64,000 nt of DNA, from NCBI GenBank assembly GCA_040400085.1, contig JBBAQX010000023.1, positions 3,337 through 67,336 of the forward strand. Direction: 5' to 3'. Position 1 is the stretch's first letter, and each line of letters opens with the position of its first letter. Source of the stretch: HNR sp040400085 (GTDB lineage: Bacteria > Actinomycetota > Actinomycetes > Actinomycetales > Microbacteriaceae). The translations under genes were made by a program, and so were the position numbers. Shown in pieces: positions 18,317 to 28,689 of the stretch. The notes beneath the pieces were generated by a model. It was not told where the DNA came from. It saw only the letters and a program-made list of their open reading frames with translations, and made no database searches.

Positions 18317-18470
18317 GGAACTCCCGTAGTTAGGTCGCGTCGTTGTGTGGGCGCCGCATCACGCACCTTCGCGGCACGCGGGGATGGCGCCGAAGACACG
18401 AATTATTGTCTCGGCTCAAAAGCCGTGTTTAGTCTACCCGACCAATACATATAAGGGTGCCCGAGTTGAG

Positions 18471-18526
18471 CCAGGCTTGTTTCGCTGGGCCAGTTGTCTC
18501 TGCCGGGCCGAGCAAAACAAGCCTGG
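18471..18526. repeat. Long inverted repeat, 21-bp arms, between icd and GNAT genes
   Basis: Arms at 18471-18491 (beginning CCAGGCTTGTTTCGCT) and 18506-18526 are reverse complements with two mismatches, around a 14-nt loop. It lies between two divergent genes, so it cannot end transcription of either. It may be a small non-autonomous palindromic element, an operator or a leader structure. Confidence 0.65.
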
Positions 18527-18611
18527 CCGAGAAGCCGCGGTCACCATTCGTGTGACGAACGTTGAGCAAGTTATCGGGTAGCACAAGCGTTTTTGGGCTA
18601 GCCTATTGATT

Positions 18612-19067
18612 ATGAGTGAGTTGAGAGTTGAAGAATTATCCGCCGCGACCATCGTTGCCGTGAATGCGCTCACGCTCAAACCGGGGCAGGAGCAGTACAT
18701 CGTCCCGGTATCTTATTCGGCTGCTGCCGCGGTAAGCGACCCGTCACACGCGTGGCAGCGAGTCGCGATGGACGGCGACCACGTCGTCGGTTTCGTGCAC
18801 GGCAACTTCGACCCGGAAGCTACCCAAGCAGAATTTCGCTGCTGCCTGTGGCGCATCAACGTTGATGCGGGTGCACAGGGCAAGGGCGTCGGAAAACTGC
18901 TTGTGGGAGCCCTCGGCGATGAGGCAAAGCGCCGCGGATTCTCAACCCTCAACGTCTTCTGGGAACGCGGCGATGAAAGTCCCGAAGAATTCTTCTTACG
19001 CGTAGGTTTCAGCCCCGTCGGCGAGACCAACTATGGTGAGATAATCGGCGCGCTCGAAATCGGATAG
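18612..19067 (+). CDS. GNAT family N-acetyltransferase
   Basis: 151-aa acyl-CoA-dependent acetyltransferase of unknown substrate. The acetyl-CoA loop is seen in INVDAGAQGKGVGKLLV near the middle, followed by a typical C-terminal strand/helix (FFLRVGFSPVGE). A TTG two codons upstream is in frame, but the ATG at 18612 lies 7 nt behind a TAGCCT -10-like box with no Shine-Dalgarno, fitting a leaderless transcript. The alkyltransferase-like gene follows after 1 nt, so the two are co-transcribed. Confidence 0.8.
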   Translation: MSELRVEELSAATIVAVNALTLKPGQEQYIVPVSYSAAAAVSDPSHAWQRVAMDGDHVVGFVHGNFDPEATQAEFRCCLWRINVDAGAQGKGVGKLLVGALGDEAKRRGFSTLNVFWERGDESPEEFFLRVGFSPVGETNYGEIIGALEIG

Positions 19068-19068
19068 C

Positions 19069-19449
19069 GTGCCACGAGCATCCGTTCGCGATCTCATCGG
19101 CGATAGCCTCGATGAAGGGAATGCCCCTTCCGAACGAGATTTCGTCTCCGACGTCCTCGACCTGGTCGCCCAGATCCCGCCGGGAATGGTGATGAGCTAC
19201 GGTGCGGTTGCTGCCGCCTTGGGTTCACGAGCACCGCGGCAGGTAGGCAAGATCATGGCCCACTACGGCAGCACTACGGTCGATGGGATGCCGGTTCCCT
19301 GGTGGCGGGTTGTCAGGGCTGACGGGCGTCCACCGGAATCGCATGCGGAGGCGGCACTTGCGCATTACCTTGACGAGGAGACCCCGTTGATGAGCAGAGC
19401 CCACGATGGGCCAGTCCGAGTCAACATGAAACTCGCCTCCGAAGGGTAG
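19069..19449 (+). CDS. Alkyltransferase-like protein (ATL) of the MGMT family
   Basis: 126-aa relative of O6-alkylguanine-DNA alkyltransferase. The DNA-binding helix-turn-helix region SYGAVAAALGSRAPRQVGKIMA is intact, but the active-site PCHRV of true MGMTs reads PWWRVV at residues 77-82, so the acceptor Cys is replaced by Trp78. ATL proteins with this change bind O6-alkylguanine lesions and pass them to nucleotide excision repair instead of removing the alkyl group. The GTG start follows the GNAT stop by 1 nt. Confidence 0.88.
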   Translation: MPRASVRDLIGDSLDEGNAPSERDFVSDVLDLVAQIPPGMVMSYGAVAAALGSRAPRQVGKIMAHYGSTTVDGMPVPWWRVVRADGRPPESHAEAALAHYLDEETPLMSRAHDGPVRVNMKLASEG

Positions 19450-19507
19450 GTGCTATAGCATAGAATTCAATCAGAGACTATCAGGCCCGGATGTTAACCT
19501 GACTTTT

Positions 19508-21295
<1,788 letters not shown>

Positions 21296-21376
21296 GGGCG
21301 TGGCCTAACTCCAGGTGTGCATGGGCCTCTGAGCGCATAGCGCTTCGGAGGTGCCTGGGGTGCTTAGGGCTTCCGA

Positions 21377-21439
21377 AAAAGTTTTGGGCATGTTCTGAGA
21401 TTTTCAACTGAAAAACCACAGAACGTGCCCGAAACTTTT
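21377..21439 (+). terminator. Nested hairpin downstream of the multicopper oxidase
   Basis: Two 21-nt arms at 21377-21397 and 21419-21439, complementary apart from two positions, enclose a loop with its own small palindrome (TTTTCAACTGAAAA). A U-rich stretch follows on the plus strand. It lies 81 nt after the oxidase stop and is most simply a strong terminator. Confidence 0.55.
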
Positions 21440-21771
21440 CATCTTTGCCGCCGAACGCAGGCCGCAAGTTTGCATAGGGTTACAACCGACATGACAATTT
21501 GGCCATGGTTATCGAGGCGGTATTGTTCTTGAGATGATCGCAATCTGGCTCAAAGCATTAGGAGGCATCGTCTCGGCACCCACTACGTGCGAGCCGAACT
21601 CCTCAGAGAAAGGATCCTGCACGATGAGGAGAATTGGCTAGGTTCTGTTCACGAAAGCATTCAGCGAGCGATGGAGCGTCTCTTGCACAGGATGGCCGCC
21701 GCGCCAGTTCCAAAGAGCATCAACCCGGCCATGGCAGGAATCGCACTGTTCACATTCGTGCCACCGCTTAG

Positions 21772-21879
21772 CTAGTTAAGATCCTTAACAACCAAAGCGT
21801 ACGTATTTCCATCAGAACCGACGACCACCGTATGGCAGAACCCTGACACGAGCTCGTACAGGTCAAAGCGCAGAGCCAT
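21772..21879 (-). CDS. Possible small protein of 35 residues
   Basis: Minus-strand frame starting MALRFDLYELVSGF, containing VVVGSDGNTYALVV, and ending KDLN. A weak CAAGG precedes the ATG. The amino acid mix looks protein-like and hydrophobic in alternation, but no family is recognised. It may be the remnant of a longer gene. Low confidence. Confidence 0.25.
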   Translation of the reverse strand: MALRFDLYELVSGFCHTVVVGSDGNTYALVVKDLN

Positions 21880-21933
21880 ACCTTGGCGGCCAGTACCTCA
21901 CGAAAAACACATGCGTGGGTGGTCTCCCCACCG

Positions 21934-23568
21934 CTAGTGAAAGAAGTGCCGCTCGCCCGTAAAGTACATCGTAACCCCGGCGGCGTTGGCCGCGTCGATC
22001 ACTTCCTGATCACGCACAGACCCGCCGGGCTGCACAACCGCCCGGACGCCCGCATCCAGCAGCACCTGCAGGCCATCGGCAAACGGGAAGAACGCATCAG
22101 ACGCGGCAACGGCCCCGCGAGCACGCTCCCCCGCGCGCTCAACTGCAAGGTGGCACGAGTCAACCCGATTCACCTGCCCCATCCCGACACCGACGGAGGC
22201 TCCGTCATTCGCTAACAGGATGCCGTTCGACTTCACCGCGCGGCAGGCGGTCCACGCGAACTCCAGATCCGCGAGGGTCGCGGCATCCGCTTCGTGACCC
22301 GTCACCAGCGTCCAGGGAACATCAACACGCGACGACACGATATCCGTGCTCTGCGCGAGGAATCCGCCGGAAACCTGGCGCACCTCGAGGACCTCGCGCG
22401 CATAGCCGCCAGGCAGCTGCAGCAGACGCAGGTTCTTCTTCGTAGTCAGAACCGCGAGGGCGTCGTCATCGAACGAGGGCGCAACGAGCACCTCTGTGAA
22501 AATGTCTTTCACCGAGTTGGCCATCGCGAGAGTCACAGGGCGATTGGCCGCGATGACGCCGCCGAACGCAGACACGGGGTCGCAGGCGTGAGCGCGTGCG
22601 TGAGCATCCGCAATCGAATCAACAGCCTGATCAACACTCACCTCAACAGTGGATGCCCCTGCCACGGCAATCCCGCACGGATTAGCATGCTTGATGATCG
22701 CCACCGCGGGCTCCGTAAAGTCCCACGCCGCGCGAAGGGCGGCGTCGGCGTCGACGTAGTTGTTGTAGGACATCTCTTTGCCGTGCAACAGCGTTGCCTG
22801 GGCAATCCCGGATCCGCCGCCGACGGAGTACAGCGCGGCCTTCTGGTGCGAATTCTCGCCGTAGCGAAGTTCCGAGACGAGATCAGCGTTCACAGACAAA
22901 GAAGTGGGCAACACTGAGTCAGCAGCATCACCAATGCCACCAGCGTTAGCAGCAAACCAGTCGGCGACCGCCGCATCGTACGCCGCGGTGTGGGCGAAGG
23001 CTTCGGCCGCAAGATCCCTGCGCTGAGCCAGGGTCGTCCCGCCAGCCGCGAGCGCCCCAATGACCTCGGGATACCGAGCGGGTGACACCACGATCGCGAC
23101 GTTCGCGTGATTCTTGGCGGATGCGCGCACGAGTGCGGGCCCGCCGATGTCGATGTTCTCGACCACGAGCGCGGCATCGGCACCCGACGCAACGGTCTCG
23201 CGGAACGGGTATAGGTTCACAACGGCCAGGTCGAAGGCCTCGATGCCGAGATCCACCAGCTGATCGCGGTGTGCGGCCAGGCGCTGATCCGCGAGCAACC
23301 CGGCGTGAACCCCTGGGTGCAATGTTTTGACCCGGCCGTCGAGGGACTCCGGAAACCCGGTGACCGCGCTCACATCGGTGACGGAATATCCGGCATCCCT
23401 CATCGAAGACGCGGTAGATCCGGTCGACACGATCTCGACGCCAGCCGCGGCAAGCGCAGCAGCGAGCTCAAGCAGCCCGGTCTTATCACTCACCGAGATG
23501 AGCGCGCGCTTCACTGCGACCTGGTCGCAGTGTTCGTAGTGGCTGGGGTCGTGGTTGATATGAACCAT
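21934..23568 (-). CDS. purH: Bifunctional AICAR transformylase / IMP cyclohydrolase
   Basis: Catalyses the last two steps of de novo IMP synthesis. 544 aa: an N-terminal cyclohydrolase/MGS-like domain (ALISVSDKTGLLELA, STGSTASSMRDAG, DGRVKTLHPGVHAGLL) and a C-terminal transformylase domain with LRYGENSHQKAALY and AIIKHANPCG. The ATG overlaps the stop of the DUF6350-PurN gene by one base (TAATG), with GAGGAG 12 nt upstream inside that gene. The order purN-purH is conserved in actinobacteria and supports coupled expression. Confidence 0.97.
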   Translation of the reverse strand: MVHINHDPSHYEHCDQVAVKRALISVSDKTGLLELAAALAAAGVEIVSTGSTASSMRDAGYSVTDVSAVTGFPESLDGRVKTLHPGVHAGLLADQRLAAHRDQLVDLGIEAFDLAVVNLYPFRETVASGADAALVVENIDIGGPALVRASAKNHANVAIVVSPARYPEVIGALAAGGTTLAQRRDLAAEAFAHTAAYDAAVADWFAANAGGIGDAADSVLPTSLSVNADLVSELRYGENSHQKAALYSVGGGSGIAQATLLHGKEMSYNNYVDADAALRAAWDFTEPAVAIIKHANPCGIAVAGASTVEVSVDQAVDSIADAHARAHACDPVSAFGGVIAANRPVTLAMANSVKDIFTEVLVAPSFDDDALAVLTTKKNLRLLQLPGGYAREVLEVRQVSGGFLAQSTDIVSSRVDVPWTLVTGHEADAATLADLEFAWTACRAVKSNGILLANDGASVGVGMGQVNRVDSCHLAVERAGERARGAVAASDAFFPFADGLQVLLDAGVRAVVQPGGSVRDQEVIDAANAAGVTMYFTGERHFFH

Positions 23569-25478
23569 TAGTGACTGAGCTCCTCTAGTCGGATTGTGCC
23601 GGCGGCGATTTCACGGACTGTGGTCACGAGCATTTCTCGTTCCACGGTTTTAATTCTTTCGTGCAGGGAGTCTTCGGTGTCGCCGTCGACGATTGGAACG
23701 ATGCTCTGCCGAATGACGGGCCCCGTGTCGACGCCCTCGTCGATGACGTGCACGGTCGCACCTGTCTCGGTAGCTCCGGCGGCGAGTGCGTCGCGCACCG
23801 CGTGAGCGCCGGGGAACAGCGGCAGCAGCGCTGGATGCGTATTGATCAGATTCGGCGTCAGCGCTCCGACGACCGAGGGCGGCAGGATGCGCATGAACCC
23901 TGCACTCACGACGAGGTCAGGGGCCCAATCGTTAATCTGGGAGAGAAGTTCTTCACCCCAGGCAACGCGTGACTCGAACGCCGCCGGGTCCACCACAAAA
24001 GACGGAATACCGAATTCTGTGGCATGGTCCAAGCCCGGAGCAGGGTTATCAGCGCCTACGGCAGCAATAGTGAAGGGATACTCGGGATCCGCAGAGGCGT
24101 CGAGCAGGGCGCGTAGGTTTGATCCACTTCCAGAGATCAGCACGACAAGAGTGAGCACCTGTGAAATCCTATCGTCTTTCATATCCGAGTCATGTGCATC
24201 CACACCTTCCGCACCCGAATTCTTCGCGAAGCCCGGTAAGCCCGGTAAGCCCGGTGTCACCCTCTGCGCTACGAATCTCGCGATAAAGCCGAGAAGGGAT
24301 GCCCCGCCAATATAGACCGCGGCCCACAACGCCACGTCCCAGCCGTCAGGTCCAACCTGCTGGAGCCGTGCGGGGCCGATCGCACCGGCCGAGAGCCAGG
24401 CCAAACCTCCGAGCACAAGTGCGCCACCGCCAGCGGCACCGAGAGCACCCGCGATGAAGGCGCCCACCGGGACACGAGAACCCCAGAGACCCGCGAGGGA
24501 GGGGAAGAGCCTGCCGCCCAGGACAAACCCCAGGACAATGGGAACGAGTATCCCAATTACCCCCCAACTGTGCGTGCCCTCGGGAATAGCCCCCAACAGG
24601 GGAAACGAGGGTAACGGTCCGACGTTGGTCGCGACCGGACTCACCGAGCTTCCGATTCCCATCGCGAACCCAGGGCCGATGAGCCAGGATGCTGTCCAGA
24701 CGATTGCGTTGGGCAACAGCGCGACTTCCGCGACCGACACGACGAGTGAGCCCGTCCATCCGAGGTGAAGCGATTGCATCAGGGTCATAATTGATGCGTA
24801 GTTCATCACGAGGGCGAGGGTGAAGACGATCGCGGCTGCCCCGATCACTCCGATGCCGGAGACCACACCAACTCGCAACCCGGTAACAAGAGAACGGATG
24901 CTCGGCCCATAAATCCATGAGACAGCGGACGTAGTTGTGCTCACGAACCTCTTGTGCCGTGGAGTCTGACTCCGGATGTCCCAAAACACGAACGATACAA
25001 AAATGCTGACCAGGTACAGCAGAGTTGGAATCAGAACGAAGTGCGTGCCCTCAAGCTTCACTATGCCACCAACAAGCACGCTACCGATCAGCCATGACCC
25101 CGCCGCGAATCCGACAAGGCCACCCATGACGCCGACGGCTGGCGTTCGGGAGGCAGACGCCCTCCTGCCGAGCGCGACGCCTGCCCACACGGTAATAAGC
25201 GTTATTCCCAGGGGAGCGAGCGAAATAATAAAGCTGAGGGGCTCGGTTCCTACCCCGAGAGATTGCACGGTAGCGTCGCTCAACTCGACCGTGAGCGGAA
25301 CCAGGTGTCCGAGCATCCACGCAGAAGAGGCGAGGCCAAGGATGGTGGTATACGGGAACGACAGTTCGTAATCAAACATCCAGACGAGGGTGAGTGGGAT
25401 AAGCGACACGCCAAGCCCGGCTGCGAGAATACCGACAGCTTCGATGGCGACAACCAGTGCCGTGATAACGCGTTTCAT
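23568..25478 (-). CDS. purN: DUF6350 membrane protein fused in frame to phosphoribosylglycinamide formyltransferase (PurN)
   Basis: One 636-codon frame with two parts. Residues 1 to about 415 are a polytopic membrane protein of the DUF6350 type, with some ten hydrophobic helices. Residues about 445-636 are PurN, which formylates GAR in purine synthesis: VVLISGSGSNLRALLDA, FMRILPPSVV, NTHPALLPLFPGAHAVRDAL and HVIDEGVDTGP cover the folate and GAR sites and the catalytic Asn/His/Asp. A linker with PGLPGLPG joins them. An internal GTG at 24158, with AGGA about 8 nt upstream, could also make free 196-aa PurN. In related genomes these are normally two genes. Confidence 0.88.
   Translation of the reverse strand: MKRVITALVVAIEAVGILAAGLGVSLIPLTLVWMFDYELSFPYTTILGLASSAWMLGHLVPLTVELSDATVQSLGVGTEPLSFIISLAPLGITLITVWAGVALGRRASASRTPAVGVMGGLVGFAAGSWLIGSVLVGGIVKLEGTHFVLIPTLLYLVSIFVSFVFWDIRSQTPRHKRFVSTTTSAVSWIYGPSIRSLVTGLRVGVVSGIGVIGAAAIVFTLALVMNYASIMTLMQSLHLGWTGSLVVSVAEVALLPNAIVWTASWLIGPGFAMGIGSSVSPVATNVGPLPSFPLLGAIPEGTHSWGVIGILVPIVLGFVLGGRLFPSLAGLWGSRVPVGAFIAGALGAAGGGALVLGGLAWLSAGAIGPARLQQVGPDGWDVALWAAVYIGGASLLGFIARFVAQRVTPGLPGLPGFAKNSGAEGVDAHDSDMKDDRISQVLTLVVLISGSGSNLRALLDASADPEYPFTIAAVGADNPAPGLDHATEFGIPSFVVDPAAFESRVAWGEELLSQINDWAPDLVVSAGFMRILPPSVVGALTPNLINTHPALLPLFPGAHAVRDALAAGATETGATVHVIDEGVDTGPVIRQSIVPIVDGDTEDSLHERIKTVEREMLVTTVREIAAGTIRLEELSH
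24232..24258. repeat. 9-bp tandem repeat in the DUF6350-PurN linker
   Basis: Three copies of CCCGGTAAG, the last ending GTGTC, read in frame on the minus strand as PGLPGLPG exactly between the two domains. Confidence 0.85.
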
Positions 25479-25587
25479 GTGCTTATGAGATTACCCGAAA
25501 TAACGGATGCGGCGCTTAAGACCCGCCTAGAAACTCGCCGAGTTTGTATAGGATGTGGTTCGTCGACATATCTCACCTGGAGGGATC

Positions 25588-26679
25588 ATGACAAAAACCC
25601 CAACGGTTTACGATGTTGCAGCCGATGCTGGAGTCTCTATCGCTACAGTCTCCCGAGTCTTCGGGAAGCCGAACGAGGTGCGGGCGGAGACCCGCGAGCG
25701 CGTCATGGCATCCGTCGCTGCCCTCGGCTATGTCCCGAGCGCAAGCGCCAGGGGCCTTGCTGCGCGAAAGACGGGTGTTTTGGGACTCTTCTTGCCCGGC
25801 TTCGACGCGGTCGAGGAGCTATCTAATGTGTCTTACGACCCTCATTCGCCTGTGAAGGTTGTCCGTGATATTCCGGGCTCAGGGCCTGGTCGGCACTCCA
25901 CGCTCTACTTCGATGAGGTTTTGCGCGGGGGCGAGCTTGAGGCCTGGCGGCGAGGTTTCGCCCTCATGGTGGGTGTCGGACGAGACAACGATGTCGAGAA
26001 TCTGGTTCGTGATATTGCGGGCAGGGTGGATGGAATCGCGATCATCGCGGGGAGCGTACCTGAGCCCCTGATAGAAAATATCGCTCGGCGAATACCCGTT
26101 GTCATCATCGCGGGAACCGGTAGCACTTCGTCCTACGACACCGTTAACACGAACAACGCTGAGGGGATGCGGACACTCACCGAACACGTCATCGATCAGG
26201 GAGCGCGACACATCCGATATGTCGCGGGCCCTGCTGCTTCGCCGGATAATGCGGAAAGGTTTCAGGGGTTCCTCTCGGCGGTAAGCGACCGAGGCATCCC
26301 GTTCAGCGAATCGGATGTTCTGCATGGTAATTTCTCGCGAGCGCGGGCGCGCACGATTGGCGAGGAACTTTCACGGACGGGTAGCCTTCCCGATGCCGTG
26401 ATCTGCGGTAATGACCAAATGGCGTTGGGTGTCCTCGACGCTTTTTTGGGGGCGGGAATTGCAGTTCCTGAGAGTGTTATCGTGACGGGTTTCGATGGGA
26501 TAGAGGAAACGCGGGAGTCGCTGCCTCGCCTCACAACAGTGCATCAGCCGATGGTTACACTCGGCAGGATTGCCGTCGGAGCATTGTTGGATCGTTTGGA
26601 CAGCCCGGATAGGCCGTTCGTATCGCTTCGCTTACCAGTCGAAGTGCTCCTGCGAGAGAGTTCAGTGCGCGAAAATTAG
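25588..26679 (+). CDS. LacI family transcriptional regulator
   Basis: 363-aa sugar-responsive repressor. The N-terminal HTH reads YDVAADAGVSIATVSRVF (residues 8-25), then the hinge helix region with PSASARGLA. The periplasmic-binding-protein-like domain follows, with an insertion of about 25 residues after FLPGFDAVEEL that is longer than usual. The GGAGG Shine-Dalgarno is 5 nt before the ATG. The gene lies upstream of the second ABC importer in the same direction, and a perfect 14-bp palindrome between them is its probable operator. Ligand unknown; a beta-glucoside is likely from the GH1 gene. Confidence 0.9.
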   Translation: MTKTPTVYDVAADAGVSIATVSRVFGKPNEVRAETRERVMASVAALGYVPSASARGLAARKTGVLGLFLPGFDAVEELSNVSYDPHSPVKVVRDIPGSGPGRHSTLYFDEVLRGGELEAWRRGFALMVGVGRDNDVENLVRDIAGRVDGIAIIAGSVPEPLIENIARRIPVVIIAGTGSTSSYDTVNTNNAEGMRTLTEHVIDQGARHIRYVAGPAASPDNAERFQGFLSAVSDRGIPFSESDVLHGNFSRARARTIGEELSRTGSLPDAVICGNDQMALGVLDAFLGAGIAVPESVIVTGFDGIEETRESLPRLTTVHQPMVTLGRIAVGALLDRLDSPDRPFVSLRLPVEVLLRESSVREN

Positions 26680-26760
26680 CTGCTGGGAGGTTTGGATGCA
26701 GGACAAAACGAACGAGCATCCCGTAATCGAACCGTTATGACCTCAGCTTGTCATCCGTAA

Positions 26761-26774
26761 TGTATGCGCATACA
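26761..26774. promoter_or_regulatory. LacI-type operator palindrome
   Basis: TGTATGCGCATACA is a perfect 14-bp palindrome with a central CG, the usual form for LacI-family sites. It lies 98 nt before the binding-protein gene and 82 nt after the lacI-type gene. Confidence 0.65.
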
Positions 26775-26871
26775 ATCGGATGAAAGCGCAGCTTGTACAA
26801 GTTGCATCGATAAGTTACAGCGCCACTCAACACCGGCGCCTAGTCAACGAAGACGTTAGGAATCCCTGCGG

Positions 26872-28533
26872 ATGAAGACCATAAGAGGAAAACGATCGCG
26901 AACAGCGCTCTCCGTAATTGGAGCGGCAGCAATCCTGCTTACCAGCGCATGCGCCGCGCCAACCTCAAACGGAAGCGGCGGCGGCTCCGGAGCCGTTCCC
27001 GAAAACTCGATACTTGTTGCGGCTGATAACGGTTCGCCAACGTTCGAAAAAAACTTCAACCCCTTCTCGCCGAACAAGCGCAAAAGCACCACGTACATGT
27101 ATGAGCCGCTCGAGGTCATAAACACACTCGACGGCGCAGAGACCCCCTTCCTCGCCACCGGTTACACCGTCCGCGACGCGAAAACACTCGATTACACCAT
27201 CCGCAGCGGAGTCACCTGGTCAGACGGAAAAGCTTTCACCGCCGAAGACGTTGAATACACCTTTGAACTCGTCAAAAGCAACGCCGCACTAGACATGGAA
27301 GGCGTTTGGCAACACATCGAAAGCGTCGAGGTCAATGGCGACATCGTCACGTTCCATCTCCTCACCGAAGATATTCCAGCTGCCTTCGTGATCAGCCAAC
27401 AGCTCATAGTTCCCAAGCACATCTGGAAGGATGTCAAGGACCCCCTCACTTGGGCAAACGAAGACCCTATCGCGACAGGGCCCTATGTTGTAGACGCTTT
27501 CAGCCCCAACCAATACTCACTCAAGAAAAACACGTCCTACTGGCAGGCAGATAAGGTCGCCGTCGAGGGCCTCGTGTTCCCGGCATCCAACACTCAATTG
27601 GACGTCGTCAAGAATGGATACGACTGGGCCTACGCGTTCATGTCCGACATCGAAAACACCTGGGTCGCCGCCGACAAGCAGCACAACACGTACTGGTTCC
27701 CCCCTGGCGGAACCATCGCTCTTCTGCCCAACCTAACAAAGGCCCCCTACAGCGACATCAATTTCCGCGAGGGAATCAGCCTTGCCCTCGATCGAGACAA
27801 GATCGCAGAAGACGCCGAGCAGGGCTACGTCGAGGCTGCCGGACAGTCCGGGCTCCTCCTACCCAACCAGGAAAGCTGGCTCAATCCGGACCTCAAAAAC
27901 AAGGGCGTCATCAAGCAAGACTCCGCGGCAGCCCTCGAGGCATTCAAGAAAGCCGGCTACACCCAGAAAGACGGGAAACTGGTTGATGCGAGTGGAAACC
28001 CCCTGTCAATCTCAATCACCACGGCGAACGGATACACCGACTGGCTCCAAGGGCTGCAAACGGTTCAGTCCCAGCTCGGCACAATCGGAATAACAGTCAC
28101 AATCAATCAGCCGCAACCCGCCGCTTACGAACAGGCAAGAAACACCGGCGACTTCGACATGATCATGACCGGCTTTGGTGGCACGGGAAGCGTCTACACC
28201 GACTACAACAGCCTTCTGAGCAGCGAATTCCTGCAGCCGATCGGAACGACCACCACAGCAAACTTCCAACGATTCGACGACGCCGAGACCAACACTCTCC
28301 TCGCACAGCTCAAGGTCACTGCCGATGAGACTGAGCAGAAGACAATCGTGAACGATCTCCAAACCCAGGTCTACACCAAGCTCCCCATGATCAGCATGTT
28401 TTATGGCGGATCATGGGGTCTGTTCAGCGACAAGAAGTACACCGGATGGCCCAGCGCGGAGGATCCTTACGCTCCACCGAACACCTGGGACTCCACTCCG
28501 CTTCTTGTGCTGACACACCTCAAGAAGGCCTAG
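26872..28533 (+). CDS. Substrate-binding lipoprotein, SBP family 5
   Basis: 553-aa extracellular receptor of the second importer. The lipoprotein signal ends in LLTSAC with Cys27, followed by a Gly/Ser linker. Family 5 landmarks include FNPFSPNKRKSTTYMYEPL, SGVTWSDGKAFTAEDVEYTFE and EDPIATGPYVV. Cluster C binding proteins with this layout are often oligosaccharide receptors in actinobacteria (cellobiose and chitobiose types). The downstream GH1 enzyme and surface glycanase support a beta-linked gluco-oligosaccharide. That assignment is inferred. Confidence 0.93.
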   Translation: MKTIRGKRSRTALSVIGAAAILLTSACAAPTSNGSGGGSGAVPENSILVAADNGSPTFEKNFNPFSPNKRKSTTYMYEPLEVINTLDGAETPFLATGYTVRDAKTLDYTIRSGVTWSDGKAFTAEDVEYTFELVKSNAALDMEGVWQHIESVEVNGDIVTFHLLTEDIPAAFVISQQLIVPKHIWKDVKDPLTWANEDPIATGPYVVDAFSPNQYSLKKNTSYWQADKVAVEGLVFPASNTQLDVVKNGYDWAYAFMSDIENTWVAADKQHNTYWFPPGGTIALLPNLTKAPYSDINFREGISLALDRDKIAEDAEQGYVEAAGQSGLLLPNQESWLNPDLKNKGVIKQDSAAALEAFKKAGYTQKDGKLVDASGNPLSISITTANGYTDWLQGLQTVQSQLGTIGITVTINQPQPAAYEQARNTGDFDMIMTGFGGTGSVYTDYNSLLSSEFLQPIGTTTTANFQRFDDAETNTLLAQLKVTADETEQKTIVNDLQTQVYTKLPMISMFYGGSWGLFSDKKYTGWPSAEDPYAPPNTWDSTPLLVLTHLKKA

Positions 28534-28611
28534 CCTTCGACCGATTCCGGTTTCGATATACACCGCCATTTTTGGCGCTGGACCACGGTACCGGGTCATT
28601 ACCCCCCAAGT

Positions 28612-28653
28612 GTATGCGGGTAGCTGTTTACCTATAAACAGCTACCCGCATAC
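28612..28653 (+). terminator. Perfect 19-bp hairpin between the binding-protein and permease genes
   Basis: Arms at 28612-28630 and 28635-28653 (starting GTATGCGGGTAGCTG) are exact reverse complements around the loop CCTA. No U-run follows. In importer operons such structures protect the upstream mRNA and lower expression of the downstream permeases, which fits the excess of binding protein needed. The outer GTATGCG resembles half of the LacI-type operator. Confidence 0.65.
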
Positions 28654-28689
28654 GCGAACCACTGCGCGATCACAGAAAGGTAGCCATTC

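Larger units (their letters stand above)
21296..21933. other. 638-bp interval between the oxidase and purH
   Basis: It contains a large nested hairpin (21377-21439), a possible 35-codon minus-strand ORF (21772-21879), and at about 21665-21770 a short minus-strand frame resembling a C-terminal membrane anchor (Ala/Gly-rich hydrophobic stretch ending CKRRSIAR). That last frame has stops just upstream, so it is at best a gene remnant. The composition is less gene-like than the flanks. Confidence 0.4.

Noticed and set aside
21587..21775. A 62-codon plus-strand frame after the oxidase
   Set aside because: No ribosome-binding site, no recognised family, and its minus strand looks more protein-like; left as part of the uncharacterised interval.
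22294..22917. A 207-codon plus-strand frame inside purH
   Set aside because: Shadow of purH; no start signal and Arg/His-rich composition typical of antisense translation.
24158..25478. Annotating DUF6350 and PurN as two separate genes
   Set aside because: No stop codon lies between the domains in the given sequence. The internal GTG is noted as a possible second start, but the frame is continuous.
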